Positions 8,113 to 15,580 of a stretch of 18,336 nucleotides of DNA are shown piece after piece. The stretch's first letter is position 1, and each line of letters opens with the position of its first letter. A program made the position numbers and the translations under genes. The stretch is from assembly GCA_041441455.1 (NCBI GenBank), contig JASDTB010000057.1, forward strand, positions 1-18,336, read 5' to 3'. The notes below the pieces were generated by a model. That model ran no database searches and was not told the DNA's origin. It saw only the letters and a program-made list of their open reading frames with translations. Source of the DNA: JAFIHK01 sp041441455. GTDB taxonomy: Bacteria > Bacteroidota > Bacteroidia > Bacteroidales > UBA932.

Positions 8113-8823
8113 TCAAGTCTTTTTAGCAATATATAAAACCGAAATTCCTCCCGAAAGAGGTTTGTATGTTGCGTTGTTAAATCCGTTATTTTCTAGCTCT
8201 TTACAAAATTCTTCGTATTGAGGGAATGAGTCTACAGAAGCAGGTAAGTAACTGTAAGCACTACTATCTTTTGAAACAAGTCTGCCTAAGACTGGAAGAA
8301 TGTTGTGGAAGTAGAATCGATAAATCTTTCCCCATAGATAGTTTCGCGGTGTTGCAAATTCTAAGACAACTAGCATTCCACTCCTCTTAAGAACTCTTGC
8401 TATCTCTCTCTCGCACTGCTCACGATGATCGAAGTTTCTAATCCCAAAGGAGATCGTTACAACATCAAAAGAGTCATCCTCAAAAGGCAGGTTTTCTGCC
8501 GAAGCAATATAGTAATCAGGACCTTTTCCCCAGTTTTGTCTCCATTTTCTTTTGGCAACATCAATCATCTTTTCGGCAATATCTGCACCATAAACTCTAT
8601 AACCCTTTTTAGCAAAGGATATTGTGAGATCACCTGTTCCACATGCTAAGTCTAAAATGCTCTCTGGAGAAGACTTGACTACTTTTTTAATCAATATTTT
8701 CCTCCAAACAACATCAGTTCCAAAAGATAACACTCTGTTTAACAGATCGTATTTTGAGGCAATGCTGTTGAACATGCCCGAAATTGTGGCACGGTCTTTT
8801 TTAAGATCGGGAGCTGAAGTCAT
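8113..8823 (-). CDS. menG: Demethylmenaquinone methyltransferase (UbiE/MenG)
   Basis: This 236-residue class I SAM methyltransferase carries the UbiE/MenG signatures. Near the N-terminus is MFNSIASKYDLLNRVLSFG (17-35). The SAM-binding LDLACGTGD is at 57-65. Further on are AENLPFEDDSFD and SFGIRNF. It carries out the last step of menaquinone synthesis, C-methylation of demethylmenaquinone; Bacteroidales respire with menaquinone, so MenG is the expected role rather than ubiquinone synthesis. Its ATG overlaps the stop of the preceding AIRS_C-domain gene by one base (TAATG) and its stop is three bases before cls, so it sits in the middle of a compact operon. Confidence 0.95.
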   Translation of the reverse strand: MTSAPDLKKDRATISGMFNSIASKYDLLNRVLSFGTDVVWRKILIKKVVKSSPESILDLACGTGDLTISFAKKGYRVYGADIAEKMIDVAKRKWRQNWGKGPDYYIASAENLPFEDDSFDVVTISFGIRNFDHREQCEREIARVLKRSGMLVVLEFATPRNYLWGKIYRFYFHNILPVLGRLVSKDSSAYSYLPASVDSFPQYEEFCKELENNGFNNATYKPLSGGISVLYIAKKT

Positions 8824-9389
8824 TAACCAATATAATCTTTAATAAATCCGAATGAGATATCATCCATTCTGATTTCACCTCTTGTAACGTGTCCCAAAAG
8901 TGTAAGCTCTGCGCCATTATTATAGATAAAGTCAACAAATTTACCTTCCGATTCACCATTGACACTAATTAAAATAGCAGAGTTTTTGTCATTAAACAGG
9001 AACTCTTTGTCGCTTATTTCTGCATCACCTGTGATATCAAAGCCTAGTTTATTTACCGAACACGCCTCTATCAAACCCCAAAACAGACCTTTACCGCTCA
9101 TAACGTGCGCACTTGTTATCATCTTTTGCTCAATAGCTTCGTAGAGGATTTCCATTACAGAACTATTGTCGTCATCACAATTTTTGTAATCACCCAACAG
9201 ATAGATTGTATCTCCTTTCTTGTTGAAATTCATTTGAATTCTGTTTCTTTCTCCTGCAAAAACAGAGTCGTGCGGCTCTTTAGCAAACTTAGCTATATCG
9301 GCTTTTAGTTCTGTGCTGTCGGTCAGTAAGTTAGCAATGTCCTCAAGATCTTCTGATGAAGATACTAGTTTCTTGAAATTCTCGTTCAT
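8823..9389 (-). CDS. Stand-alone AIRS_C-domain protein (PurL/PurM C-terminal half-like)
   Basis: This 188-residue protein resembles the C-terminal AIR-synthase-related domain of PurL and PurM. The pattern is KGDTIYLLG at 58-66, an Ala-His stretch into SGKGLFWGLIEAC at 94-110 (where PurL has a Gly-Gly-Leu helix), then a Gly-Phe-x-Ile strand at 116-119 and LGHVTRGEI at 165-173. The N-terminal AIRS domain that supplies ATP-binding residues, and the glutaminase domain of large PurL, are absent. I see no break suggesting truncation: the gene begins at ATG behind about 90 bases of AT-rich DNA and its end is coupled to menG. It could be a non-catalytic relative or a partner of a full PurL/PurM elsewhere. 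Function unknown; the domain call was made by eye. Confidence 0.72.
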   Translation of the reverse strand: MNENFKKLVSSSEDLEDIANLLTDSTELKADIAKFAKEPHDSVFAGERNRIQMNFNKKGDTIYLLGDYKNCDDDNSSVMEILYEAIEQKMITSAHVMSGKGLFWGLIEACSVNKLGFDITGDAEISDKEFLFNDKNSAILISVNGESEGKFVDFIYNNGAELTLLGHVTRGEIRMDDISFGFIKDYIG

Positions 9390-9417
9390 CTCCTATATTT
9401 TATGTCTATATTTCAGG

Positions 9418-9425
9418 CTAAGTTA
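9418..9425 (-). promoter_or_regulatory. Possible -7 promoter element for the AIRS_C-menG-cls-antiporter unit
   Basis: On the minus strand, TAACTTAG matches TAnnTTTG at seven of eight positions and lies 28 bases before the ATG at 9389. T-rich sequence lies where the -33 element is expected. The match is imperfect and the region is very AT-rich. Confidence 0.35.
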
Positions 9426-9482
9426 CTAAAAAAATAGAGAAAAAAATCTCGAAAAAAATTTCTTTTAAGAAAAAAAACCTCT

Positions 9483-9490
9483 TATCTTTG
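9483..9490 (+). promoter_or_regulatory. Bacteroidota -7 promoter element of tRNA-Leu
   Basis: TATCTTTG is an exact TAnnTTTG and ends nine bases before the tRNA 5' end at 9500. That places the transcription start only a few bases before the mature tRNA. A T-rich stretch near 9459-9466 is the only candidate -33 region. Because the dehydrogenase gene follows the tRNA at once, this is its likely promoter too. Confidence 0.7.
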
Positions 9491-9499
9491 CGCTCCCAA

Positions 9500-9586
9500 G
9501 CCCAGATGGTGAAATTGGTAGACACGCTACTTTGAGGGGGTAGTGCCGGTTACGGTGTGCAAGTTCGAGTCTTGTTCTGGGCACCA
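9500..9586 (+). tRNA. tRNA-Leu (anticodon GAG)
   Basis: The acceptor stem pairs 9500-9506 (GCCCAGA) with 9576-9582 (TCTGGGC), then discriminator A9583 and an encoded CCA (9584-9586). The D arm is the typical class II Leu form (TGGTGAAATTGGTAGACACG). The anticodon arm contains CTTTGAGGG with anticodon GAG, which reads CUU/CUC. A long variable arm (GTGCCGGTTACGGTGT region) and the T loop TTCGAGT follow. It matches the tRNA-Leu(GAG) of other bacteria closely. Confidence 0.96.
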
Positions 9587-9589
9587 GAT

Positions 9590-10519
9590 ATGAAAATAGT
9601 TTTTTTAGATGCGGAGACACTTGGAAAAGATGTCTCTTTTTCACAATTAGAGGGTTTGGGTAATTTAGTTTGTTATCCTCATACATCACCCGAACAGATT
9701 ATCGAAAGAGTAGCGGATGCTCAAGTAATTATCGTTAATAAGGTAGTACTTGGAAAGTCCGAAATTGATGCTGCGCCATCATTAAAACTAATCTGTGTGG
9801 CTGCGACTGGTACCAATAATATCGATGTAAAGTACGCAGATTCTAAGGGAGTACCTGTGAAAAATGTTTCTGGATACTCTACAGAAAGTGTTGCTCAGAT
9901 TACATTTTCACATATGTTGAATTTAGTTAATCACTCCTCTTTCTTCGATTCTCTAGTAAAAAGTGGTGAGTATTCTAAAAGCAGACACTTCACAAATACA
10001 GATAGATCTTTCTTCGAATTAAAAGGTAAGAGCCTTGGAATTATTGGAATGGGTACAATTGGGCAACGTGTAGCTCAAATAGCAGAAGTCTTTGGGATGA
10101 AGATATCATACTATCCTACAAGTGGTGTTCCTCATTGCAAACAGTATCCAGCAGTTACATTAGATGAACTATTAACTAAGTCTGATATCATTACTATTCA
10201 TGCACCTTTGAATGAAAGGACAAAAAATCTGATCACTCTAGATGAGTTAAAGTTAATGAAGACAGATGGTTATATCATAAATATGGGTAGAGGTGGAATT
10301 ATTAATGAAAGCGACCTTGCCAAAGCTCTTGATTTTGATTTAATTGCGGGAGCTGCAATGGATGTTTTTGAAAAAGAACCTGTTCCTGCCGATCACCCTT
10401 TCTTGAATTTGAAGAATCCAGAAAAGATTATTTTCACTCCGCATATTGCATGGGCAAGCCGCGAAGCAAGGAAGGTTTTACTACAGAAAATTGCTGATAA
10501 TATTAACGACGCTATTTAA
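9590..10519 (+). CDS. D-2-hydroxyacid dehydrogenase (NAD(P)-dependent)
   Basis: This 309-residue protein has the D-isomer 2-hydroxyacid dehydrogenase fold. The substrate-binding segment AATGTNNID is at 71-79, the Rossmann GMGTIG at 153-158, and the catalytic triad at R234 (GRGG), E263 (FEKEP) and H285 (TPHIAW). It interconverts a 2-oxoacid and a D-2-hydroxyacid; relatives include hydroxypyruvate/glycerate dehydrogenases, but the substrate cannot be fixed. I place the start at ATG 9590, not at the upstream GTG 9557, because the N-terminus MKIVFLDAETLG is the family start and the earlier start would lie inside tRNA-Leu. The ATG is three bases after the tRNA CCA, so there is no room for its own promoter or ribosome-binding site. 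The 3' end overlaps the convergent reductase gene by eight bases. Confidence 0.92.
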   Translation: MKIVFLDAETLGKDVSFSQLEGLGNLVCYPHTSPEQIIERVADAQVIIVNKVVLGKSEIDAAPSLKLICVAATGTNNIDVKYADSKGVPVKNVSGYSTESVAQITFSHMLNLVNHSSFFDSLVKSGEYSKSRHFTNTDRSFFELKGKSLGIIGMGTIGQRVAQIAEVFGMKISYYPTSGVPHCKQYPAVTLDELLTKSDIITIHAPLNERTKNLITLDELKLMKTDGYIINMGRGGIINESDLAKALDFDLIAGAAMDVFEKEPVPADHPFLNLKNPEKIIFTPHIAWASREARKVLLQKIADNINDAI

Positions 10520-11318
10520 GAGGAGAGTTAGGCTCCTTTTTCATAAAGTTGTATTCAAGCCTGTCCACAAGACGTGGGAAAAATTTATTGATCCAAACAA
10601 CAAGCTTTCCTTGAGTCGTAAGTATAACTTCGGCTTTTCTTTTTATAATACCTTTCGATAAATGCTTAGCACACTCCTCCGCAGTCATCATCTTGTTTTC
10701 GTCGCGAGGAGTTTCGCCTTGTTTAGAACCATCGGCAGTAAGTGCAACTTGGCGAATATTGGAAGCAGTAAAGCCAGGAGCAAAGACCATAACATGAAGA
10801 CCATCATGGAGATGCTCAATCCTTAATGTGTCTAGAAATCCATATACTGCAAATTTTGATGAAGAGTATCCTGTTCTTGCAGGAAGCCCTTTGTAACCAG
10901 CAATAGAGATAACTCCAGTTACTGATCCTTTTGATGATAATAACCAGGGCAAGGCATATTTTGTACAATATACCGTGCCCCAGAAATTTACATCCATAAG
11001 TTGTTTGATCACAGATAGATCAAGATCCCTGAACATCGCTCTCATTGAGATTCCAGCGTTGTTTATAAGAATGTCAATTCTTCCAAATTTAGCTACCGTT
11101 GCTTCTATCAGTGCTTTACAATCCTCTTCAATTGAAACATCACACTTGACAGACAAAACCTCAGTTGTTGTCGAAATCAATTTTTCTGTCTCTTGAAGAA
11201 GTTCAAGCCTTCTTGCTGCCATCACAACTTTACAACCGTGAGAGGCAAACTCTTTTGCAGCGGCAAGACCAATTCCAGAACTTGCTCCTGTAATAATTAC
11301 AACTTTATCTTTTAACAT
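10512..11318 (-). CDS. Short-chain dehydrogenase/reductase, probable 3-ketosphinganine reductase
   Basis: This 268-residue classical SDR has the cofactor motif TGASSGIG at 10-17, the Arg-Arg after strand 2 (AARR, 34-37) favouring NADPH, NNAG at 86-89, and the catalytic residues N111, S138, Y151 and K155 (YSSSK). It begins five bases after the stop of serine palmitoyltransferase, so the two are cotranscribed. Spt makes 3-ketosphinganine; the next step is its NADPH-dependent reduction by an SDR enzyme. The position makes that the most likely role, though the sequence alone would allow another SDR substrate. The C-terminal region (about 235-268) has a hydrophobic, basic stretch that might associate with membrane. 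The last eight bases overlap the convergent dehydrogenase gene. Confidence 0.82.
   Translation of the reverse strand: MLKDKVVIITGASSGIGLAAAKEFASHGCKVVMAARRLELLQETEKLISTTTEVLSVKCDVSIEEDCKALIEATVAKFGRIDILINNAGISMRAMFRDLDLSVIKQLMDVNFWGTVYCTKYALPWLLSSKGSVTGVISIAGYKGLPARTGYSSSKFAVYGFLDTLRIEHLHDGLHVMVFAPGFTASNIRQVALTADGSKQGETPRDENKMMTAEECAKHLSKGIIKRKAEVILTTQGKLVVWINKFFPRLVDRLEYNFMKKEPNSPLK
10518..10541 (+). terminator. Possible terminator of the tRNA-Leu/dehydrogenase transcript
   Basis: Bases 10518-10525 (AAGAGGAG) pair with 10533-10540 (CTCCTTTT, one G-T pair) around a seven-base loop. Five T at 10537-10541 are partly in the stem. It begins within the dehydrogenase stop codon (10517-10519) and lies inside the 3' end of the convergent reductase gene. 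The stem is short, so this is tentative. Confidence 0.4.
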
Positions 11319-11323
11319 TTTGA

Positions 11324-12577
11324 TTATTCAACTGCTTTATCTACAATCTCTTCGCCTTTGTAAAGACCTTTTTTCAAGTTTTCTTGAATCTTAGAGAATG
11401 CGTTAAGAGTATATTCAACGTTTTCTAAAGAGTGCATAGCTGTAGGGATGATTCTAAACATAATCACACCTTTAGGCACTACTGGATAAACTACTACCGA
11501 GCAGAAAATACCATGATTCTCTCTTAAGTCAATCAAGATATTGGTCGCTTCAGCAATGTTACCTTCCAAGAAAATAGGAGTAACACAAGCTTCTGCTTTA
11601 CCAATATTGAAACCTCTTTCGCGAAGACCAACTTGAAGAGCTCTGGTAATTGTCCAAAGTTTTTCACGAAGTTCTGGCATTGTACGGATCATATCAAGTC
11701 TCTTCAAACATCCTTCAACTAAAGGCATTGGAAGCGACTTAGCATAGATTTGTGAACGAAGGTTGTATCTCAAATAGTTGATGATATCTTTTGGACCTGC
11801 AATAAAGCCACCTACTGCTGCCATAGACTTAGCGAAAGCACCAAAGTATAGATCAATTTCATCCATAACATTGTAATACTCAGAAGTACCACGGCCATTG
11901 TCTCCCATTACACCAAAACCATGAGCATCATCAATTAAGATACGGAATTTGTATTTCTTCTTAAGCTCAACAATTTTGTCAAGAATTCCAAGATCTCCAG
12001 TCATGCCATAAACACCTTCGGTGATAAGTAGAATACCACCACCGGTCTCAGCAACAAGTTTGGTTGCTCTTTGAAGTGCCTTTTCGCATTTCTCAATATC
12101 ATTGTGAGGGTATACAATTCTTTGACCCATATGAAGTCTTACGCCATCCATAATACAAGCGTGAGCTTCTGAATCATAAACGATTATATCGTGTCTGTTT
12201 ACAAGAGCATCAATAGTTGATACCATTCCTTGATAACCAAAGTTGAAAAGGTATGCATCCTCTTTAAGTTCGAACTCTGCAAGCTCTTTTTCAAGTTGCT
12301 CGTGCTGGGTTGTATGACCTGACATCATTCTGGCTCCCATAGGATAACCTAGACCCCATTTTGCAGTAGCGTCGGCATCAGCCTTTCTAACTTCCGGATG
12401 GTTAGCTAGTCCGAGATAGTTGTTGAAAGTCCAAGCAAGTACTTGTTTGCCATTGAAAGTCATCATCGGCTGAATTTGTCCCTCTAGTTTTGGGAACATA
12501 TAATATCCGTGAGCTTTCTTTCTGTACTGTCCTAGCGGACCGCCTTCATCCTTGGCGATTCTTTCGAAAATATCCAT
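11324..12577 (-). CDS. spt: Serine palmitoyltransferase (alpha-oxoamine synthase)
   Basis: This 417-residue PLP enzyme of the alpha-oxoamine synthase family condenses L-serine with a long-chain acyl-CoA to 3-ketosphinganine, the first step of sphingolipid synthesis. Visible are N52-N53-Y54-L55-G56, the PLP-stacking H139, D217 and H219 (DDAHGFG), and the Schiff-base K250 in GAFAKSMAAVGG. The full-length N-terminus (KAHGYYMFPKLEG) and the long C-terminus resemble Bacteroides/Porphyromonas-type Spt more than glycine C-acetyltransferase or BioF. It lies 14 bases downstream of the M23 peptidase and five before the SDR. Bacteroidales members are known sphingolipid producers. KBL-type activity cannot be fully excluded by eye, but the SDR neighbour favours Spt. 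Confidence 0.88.
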   Translation of the reverse strand: MDIFERIAKDEGGPLGQYRKKAHGYYMFPKLEGQIQPMMTFNGKQVLAWTFNNYLGLANHPEVRKADADATAKWGLGYPMGARMMSGHTTQHEQLEKELAEFELKEDAYLFNFGYQGMVSTIDALVNRHDIIVYDSEAHACIMDGVRLHMGQRIVYPHNDIEKCEKALQRATKLVAETGGGILLITEGVYGMTGDLGILDKIVELKKKYKFRILIDDAHGFGVMGDNGRGTSEYYNVMDEIDLYFGAFAKSMAAVGGFIAGPKDIINYLRYNLRSQIYAKSLPMPLVEGCLKRLDMIRTMPELREKLWTITRALQVGLRERGFNIGKAEACVTPIFLEGNIAEATNILIDLRENHGIFCSVVVYPVVPKGVIMFRIIPTAMHSLENVEYTLNAFSKIQENLKKGLYKGEEIVDKAVE

Positions 12578-12591
12578 ATTATGTTTATTGT

Positions 12592-13515
12592 TTATGTGTA
12601 TCTTAAATTTCTACCTACTCTTAATTTTGTTGATCTCTTGATGCCATTGATTTTACATAACTTAGAGATTGAAACTCCAGTTCTCTTTGCGATTCTTCCT
12701 AATGTGTCACCTCTTCTGACTTTCCAGAATCTGATTTTATCAATCTCTTTTTTATAGGAGAAGTGAGATGCGTTTAATTGAAGAATATTGTTTTTTGTGC
12801 AGCAACTTTGAAAATCGATAAGGTCGTTTGGATTCAACGGATTACCGAGATATCTTAATTCGAAGTGAAGATGGTAGCCTGTTGATCGACCAGTATTTCC
12901 TCCTAATCCAACTGGAACTCCTGCTTTGATTGTGTCTCCTGGATTAACGGTTATTCTTGCTAAGTGACCATAAAGAGTCTCTAGTCCATTGAAGTGTCTT
13001 ACCAAAACAAAATATCCGTATCCTCTTCTATCTCTTCTTGTTAAGCGAACTGTGCCGTCGAATGCGCACAATACACTATCGCCCTTTTCTACCTTTAGGT
13101 CGATTCCATAGTGAAAACGCCATCTTCTGAACCCAAAATCAGAGGTTACATGCTTTGTAATTGGTGGAACATAGCCAGAAAGATCCAGTTTTACTGTGTC
13201 TTTCATATCCTTCAGATCAACTTTATATGGATTAATCTGAGAGTCGCTCCAGATATCATACTCTTCGGGCATGTCCGAAAACTCAATATCGCGGATAAAA
13301 TCGACAATTGGAGTTATGTTTTTGTTGAGTTTTGGCCTTAATGAGTCAATTACAAAGACTATATCTGGCCTTGGAACCGGCTCTAGGACCGGTAGAGATT
13401 TGGGTGGATCCATAATAATCGTCTTTACTCTCGCCTGTAAATCGGCAAATGAACCTCCTGCGAGAAGCAAAGAGGTTCCGACAATTATTAATGGTTTGAA
13501 CAAATTTCTATGCAT
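12592..13515 (-). CDS. M23-family peptidoglycan endopeptidase with C-terminal LysM domain
   Basis: This 307-residue exported protein has a signal-like N-terminus (residues 1-24), a Pro-rich linker and an M23 (LytM) domain at about 115-235. All expected residues are there: zinc ligands H135, D139 (HYGID) and H217, plus catalytic H184 (YGHLA) and H215 (GYHLHFEL). A LysM domain at 264-306 (VRRGDTLGRIA, then INGI) would bind peptidoglycan. The enzyme likely cleaves cell-wall cross-bridges in the periplasm. I start it at ATG 13515; a TTG codon immediately upstream (13518) is a less likely start. Either way the start lies inside the end of gyrB, with an eight-base overlap from ATG 13515. The catalytic set is complete, unlike degenerate EnvC/NlpD regulators. 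Confidence 0.9.
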   Translation of the reverse strand: MHRNLFKPLIIVGTSLLLAGGSFADLQARVKTIIMDPPKSLPVLEPVPRPDIVFVIDSLRPKLNKNITPIVDFIRDIEFSDMPEEYDIWSDSQINPYKVDLKDMKDTVKLDLSGYVPPITKHVTSDFGFRRWRFHYGIDLKVEKGDSVLCAFDGTVRLTRRDRRGYGYFVLVRHFNGLETLYGHLARITVNPGDTIKAGVPVGLGGNTGRSTGYHLHFELRYLGNPLNPNDLIDFQSCCTKNNILQLNASHFSYKKEIDKIRFWKVRRGDTLGRIAKRTGVSISKLCKINGIKRSTKLRVGRNLRYT

Positions 13516-15472
13516 CAATATTAGCGTATTTTGCGTGAGCTTCTATGAACTCTCTGCGAGGAGGAACTTCGTCTCCCATCAGCATAGAGAAGATTCTGTC
13601 GGCTTCGGCAGCGTTATCTATACTTACTTGTCTTAAAATTCTTGTTTCAGGGTTCATTGTTGTATCCCAAAGCTGAACAGCGTTCATCTCTCCAAGACCT
13701 TTGTAACGTTGAACATGTACTCCCGACTCTTTGCCTTTTCCTATTGTTTCGATAGCTTGCTTTCTCTCTTCGTCGGTCCAGCAATATGTCTCTTGCTTCC
13801 CTTTTTTAACTAAATAGAGTGGAGGAGTAGCAATATAAACATATCCATTCTTAATCAAATCCTGCATAAAGCGGAAGAAGAATGTAAGAATTAGCGTTGC
13901 AATGTGACTACCATCGACGTCGGCATCGGTCATAATTACAATCTTGTGATAGCGAAGTTTTGTGATATTCAGAGCTTTGCTGTCTTCTTCTGTTCCGATT
14001 GTAACACCAAGAGCTGTATAAATGTTTCTGATCTCTTCACTCTCAAACACTTTGTGTTCCATCGCCTTTTCTACGTTCAGAATCTTACCTCTCAACGGAA
14101 GAATCGCCTGGAATGAACGGTCGCGGCCTGTTTTAGCTGTTCCACCCGCTGAATCCCCCTCAACAAGGAAGATTTCGCATTTTGCAGGATCGCGGTCTGA
14201 ACAGTCTGCCAGTTTGCCAGGAAGTCCCGAACCAGACATCACAGTTTTACGTTGAACAAGCTCTCTAGCTTTTCTCGCAGCGTGACGAGCTGTTGCAGCT
14301 AGAATTACCTTATCTACAATGTTTTTAGCGTCTTTTGGATTCTCCTCTAAATAGTTCTCAAGAGCTGCAGAAGTTGCCTGTGAAACGGCAGCTGTTACCT
14401 CTGAGTTCCCAAGTTTAGTCTTTGTCTGACCTTCGAACTGAGGTTCTGCGACTTTTACAGAGATAATTGCTGTAAGACCCTCTCTGAAGTCAGCAGCATC
14501 AATCTCAAATTTGAGTTTCGAAAGTAGACCATTTTTGTCGGCAAAATTCTTAAGGGTAGTTGTAAGTCCCCTGCGGAAGCCTGAGAGGTGAGTACCTCCC
14601 TCTATGGTGTTGATATTATTTACGTAAGAGTGAATGTTTTCTGAGAAGCCACTATTGTATTGCATTGCAATTTCAATTGGAATACCAGTTTTGTCGGTCT
14701 CTAAATAGATTGGCTTTTCAGTTAATTTATCGCGAGTTCCATCGAGATATTGTACAAATTCAAGTAGACCTAACTCAGAATGAAAAGTCTCGCTTCTTTG
14801 TGTTCCCTCTTCTGAATCCACAACTCTTTTGTCGGTGAGAGCTAATTTTACATTTTTATTCAAAAATGCTAGTTCTCTTAATCTAGCAGCGAGAATTTCG
14901 TAATTATACTCAGTTCCCATTGTAAAGATCTCAGAATCCGGTTTGAAAGTAATGATTGTTCCGGTTCTGTCAGAATCGCCAACAACTTTTACTGGATATT
15001 GAGGAACACCTTTTGAATATTCTTGAACGAAGCATTTGCCTTCGCGATGAATCTCTGCTTTTAGGTGAATTGATAATGCGTTAACGCAGGAAACCCCAAC
15101 GCCATGGAGACCGCCAGAGACTTTGTATGAGTCTTTGCTGAACTTACCACCTGCGTGAAGAACTGTAAGAACTACCTCCAGAGCCGATCTTCCCTCTTTC
15201 TCGTGAATACCGGTAGGGATACCACGACCATTGTCTTCGACAGTTATTGAATTGTCTTCGTTAATGAATACCTGTATGTCGGTGCAATATCCGGCAAGAG
15301 CCTCATCGATTGAGTTGTCAACTACTTCGTACACTAAATGGTGAAGACCTCTGTTGCCTACATCACCAATATACATTGACGGGCGTTTGCGAACCGCCTC
15401 TAATCCTTCCAGTACCTGAATACTATCTGCGGAATATTGTCCGCTGGCTGTATTGGATTCGTTTTCCTTCAT
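13508..15472 (-). CDS. gyrB: DNA gyrase subunit B
   Basis: This 654-residue GyrB is complete. The GHKL ATPase has E49 and N53 (YEVVDNSIDEA), VEDNGRGIP at 78-86 and SGGLHGVG at 119-126. The transducer has EGGTHLSGF at 291-299 and QTKTKLGN at 349-356. The TOPRIM domain has E438-G-D-S and D516-x-D518-x-D520 (MTDADVDG). The C-terminal MGD/PPRREFI tail is near the end. The length is that of GyrB proteins lacking the E. coli-type C-terminal insert. With GyrA it introduces negative supercoils using ATP. PQ-loop and TOPRIM positions would suit ParE too, but the N-terminus and tail are GyrB-like. It is the first gene of a probable operon with the M23 peptidase, spt and the SDR. Confidence 0.95.
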   Translation of the reverse strand: MKENESNTASGQYSADSIQVLEGLEAVRKRPSMYIGDVGNRGLHHLVYEVVDNSIDEALAGYCTDIQVFINEDNSITVEDNGRGIPTGIHEKEGRSALEVVLTVLHAGGKFSKDSYKVSGGLHGVGVSCVNALSIHLKAEIHREGKCFVQEYSKGVPQYPVKVVGDSDRTGTIITFKPDSEIFTMGTEYNYEILAARLRELAFLNKNVKLALTDKRVVDSEEGTQRSETFHSELGLLEFVQYLDGTRDKLTEKPIYLETDKTGIPIEIAMQYNSGFSENIHSYVNNINTIEGGTHLSGFRRGLTTTLKNFADKNGLLSKLKFEIDAADFREGLTAIISVKVAEPQFEGQTKTKLGNSEVTAAVSQATSAALENYLEENPKDAKNIVDKVILAATARHAARKARELVQRKTVMSGSGLPGKLADCSDRDPAKCEIFLVEGDSAGGTAKTGRDRSFQAILPLRGKILNVEKAMEHKVFESEEIRNIYTALGVTIGTEEDSKALNITKLRYHKIVIMTDADVDGSHIATLILTFFFRFMQDLIKNGYVYIATPPLYLVKKGKQETYCWTDEERKQAIETIGKGKESGVHVQRYKGLGEMNAVQLWDTTMNPETRILRQVSIDNAAEADRIFSMLMGDEVPPRREFIEAHAKYANIDA

Positions 15473-15498
15473 CTTTGTCCTATCTGTTTTAAAGATGA

Positions 15499-15506
15499 CA
15501 AAGTTA
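15499..15506 (-). promoter_or_regulatory. -7 promoter element for gyrB
   Basis: On the minus strand, TAACTTTG fits TAnnTTTG exactly and ends 26 bases before the gyrB ATG (15472). T-rich sequence (15521-15525, read on the minus strand) lies where a -33 element would be; it is also the T tract of the upstream terminator. Since the downstream genes are tightly packed, this is the likely promoter for gyrB-M23-spt-SDR. Confidence 0.65.
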
Positions 15507-15520
15507 ATGAAAAGTGTCTT

Positions 15521-15565
15521 AAAAACCTAATCGGGCGATGAAAAATTTATTCACCGCCCGATTAG
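15521..15565 (-). terminator. Rho-independent terminator after the beta-barrel gene
   Basis: An 11-bp perfect GC-rich stem pairs 15527-15537 (CTAATCGGGCG) with 15555-15565 (CGCCCGATTAG). After one mismatch, four further pairs close a seven-base AT loop. Read on the minus strand, the stem is followed by TTTTT (15521-15525) after one G. It separates the TPR/barrel genes from gyrB. On the plus strand no T run follows, so it works one way. Confidence 0.88.
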
Positions 15566-15580
15566 TCATGTTGTTGAAAA

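Noticed and set aside
9557..9589. Longer dehydrogenase starting at GTG 9557
   Set aside because: These codons lie in tRNA-Leu and add residues that do not belong to the family N-terminus.
9465..9689. Minus-strand 74-residue ORF across tRNA-Leu
   Set aside because: It is antisense to the tRNA; ORFs of this type are a common artefact over tRNA genes.
13271..13636. 121-residue plus-strand ORF
   Set aside because: It lies antisense to the M23 peptidase and the gyrB end, both well-supported genes, and has no recognisable features.
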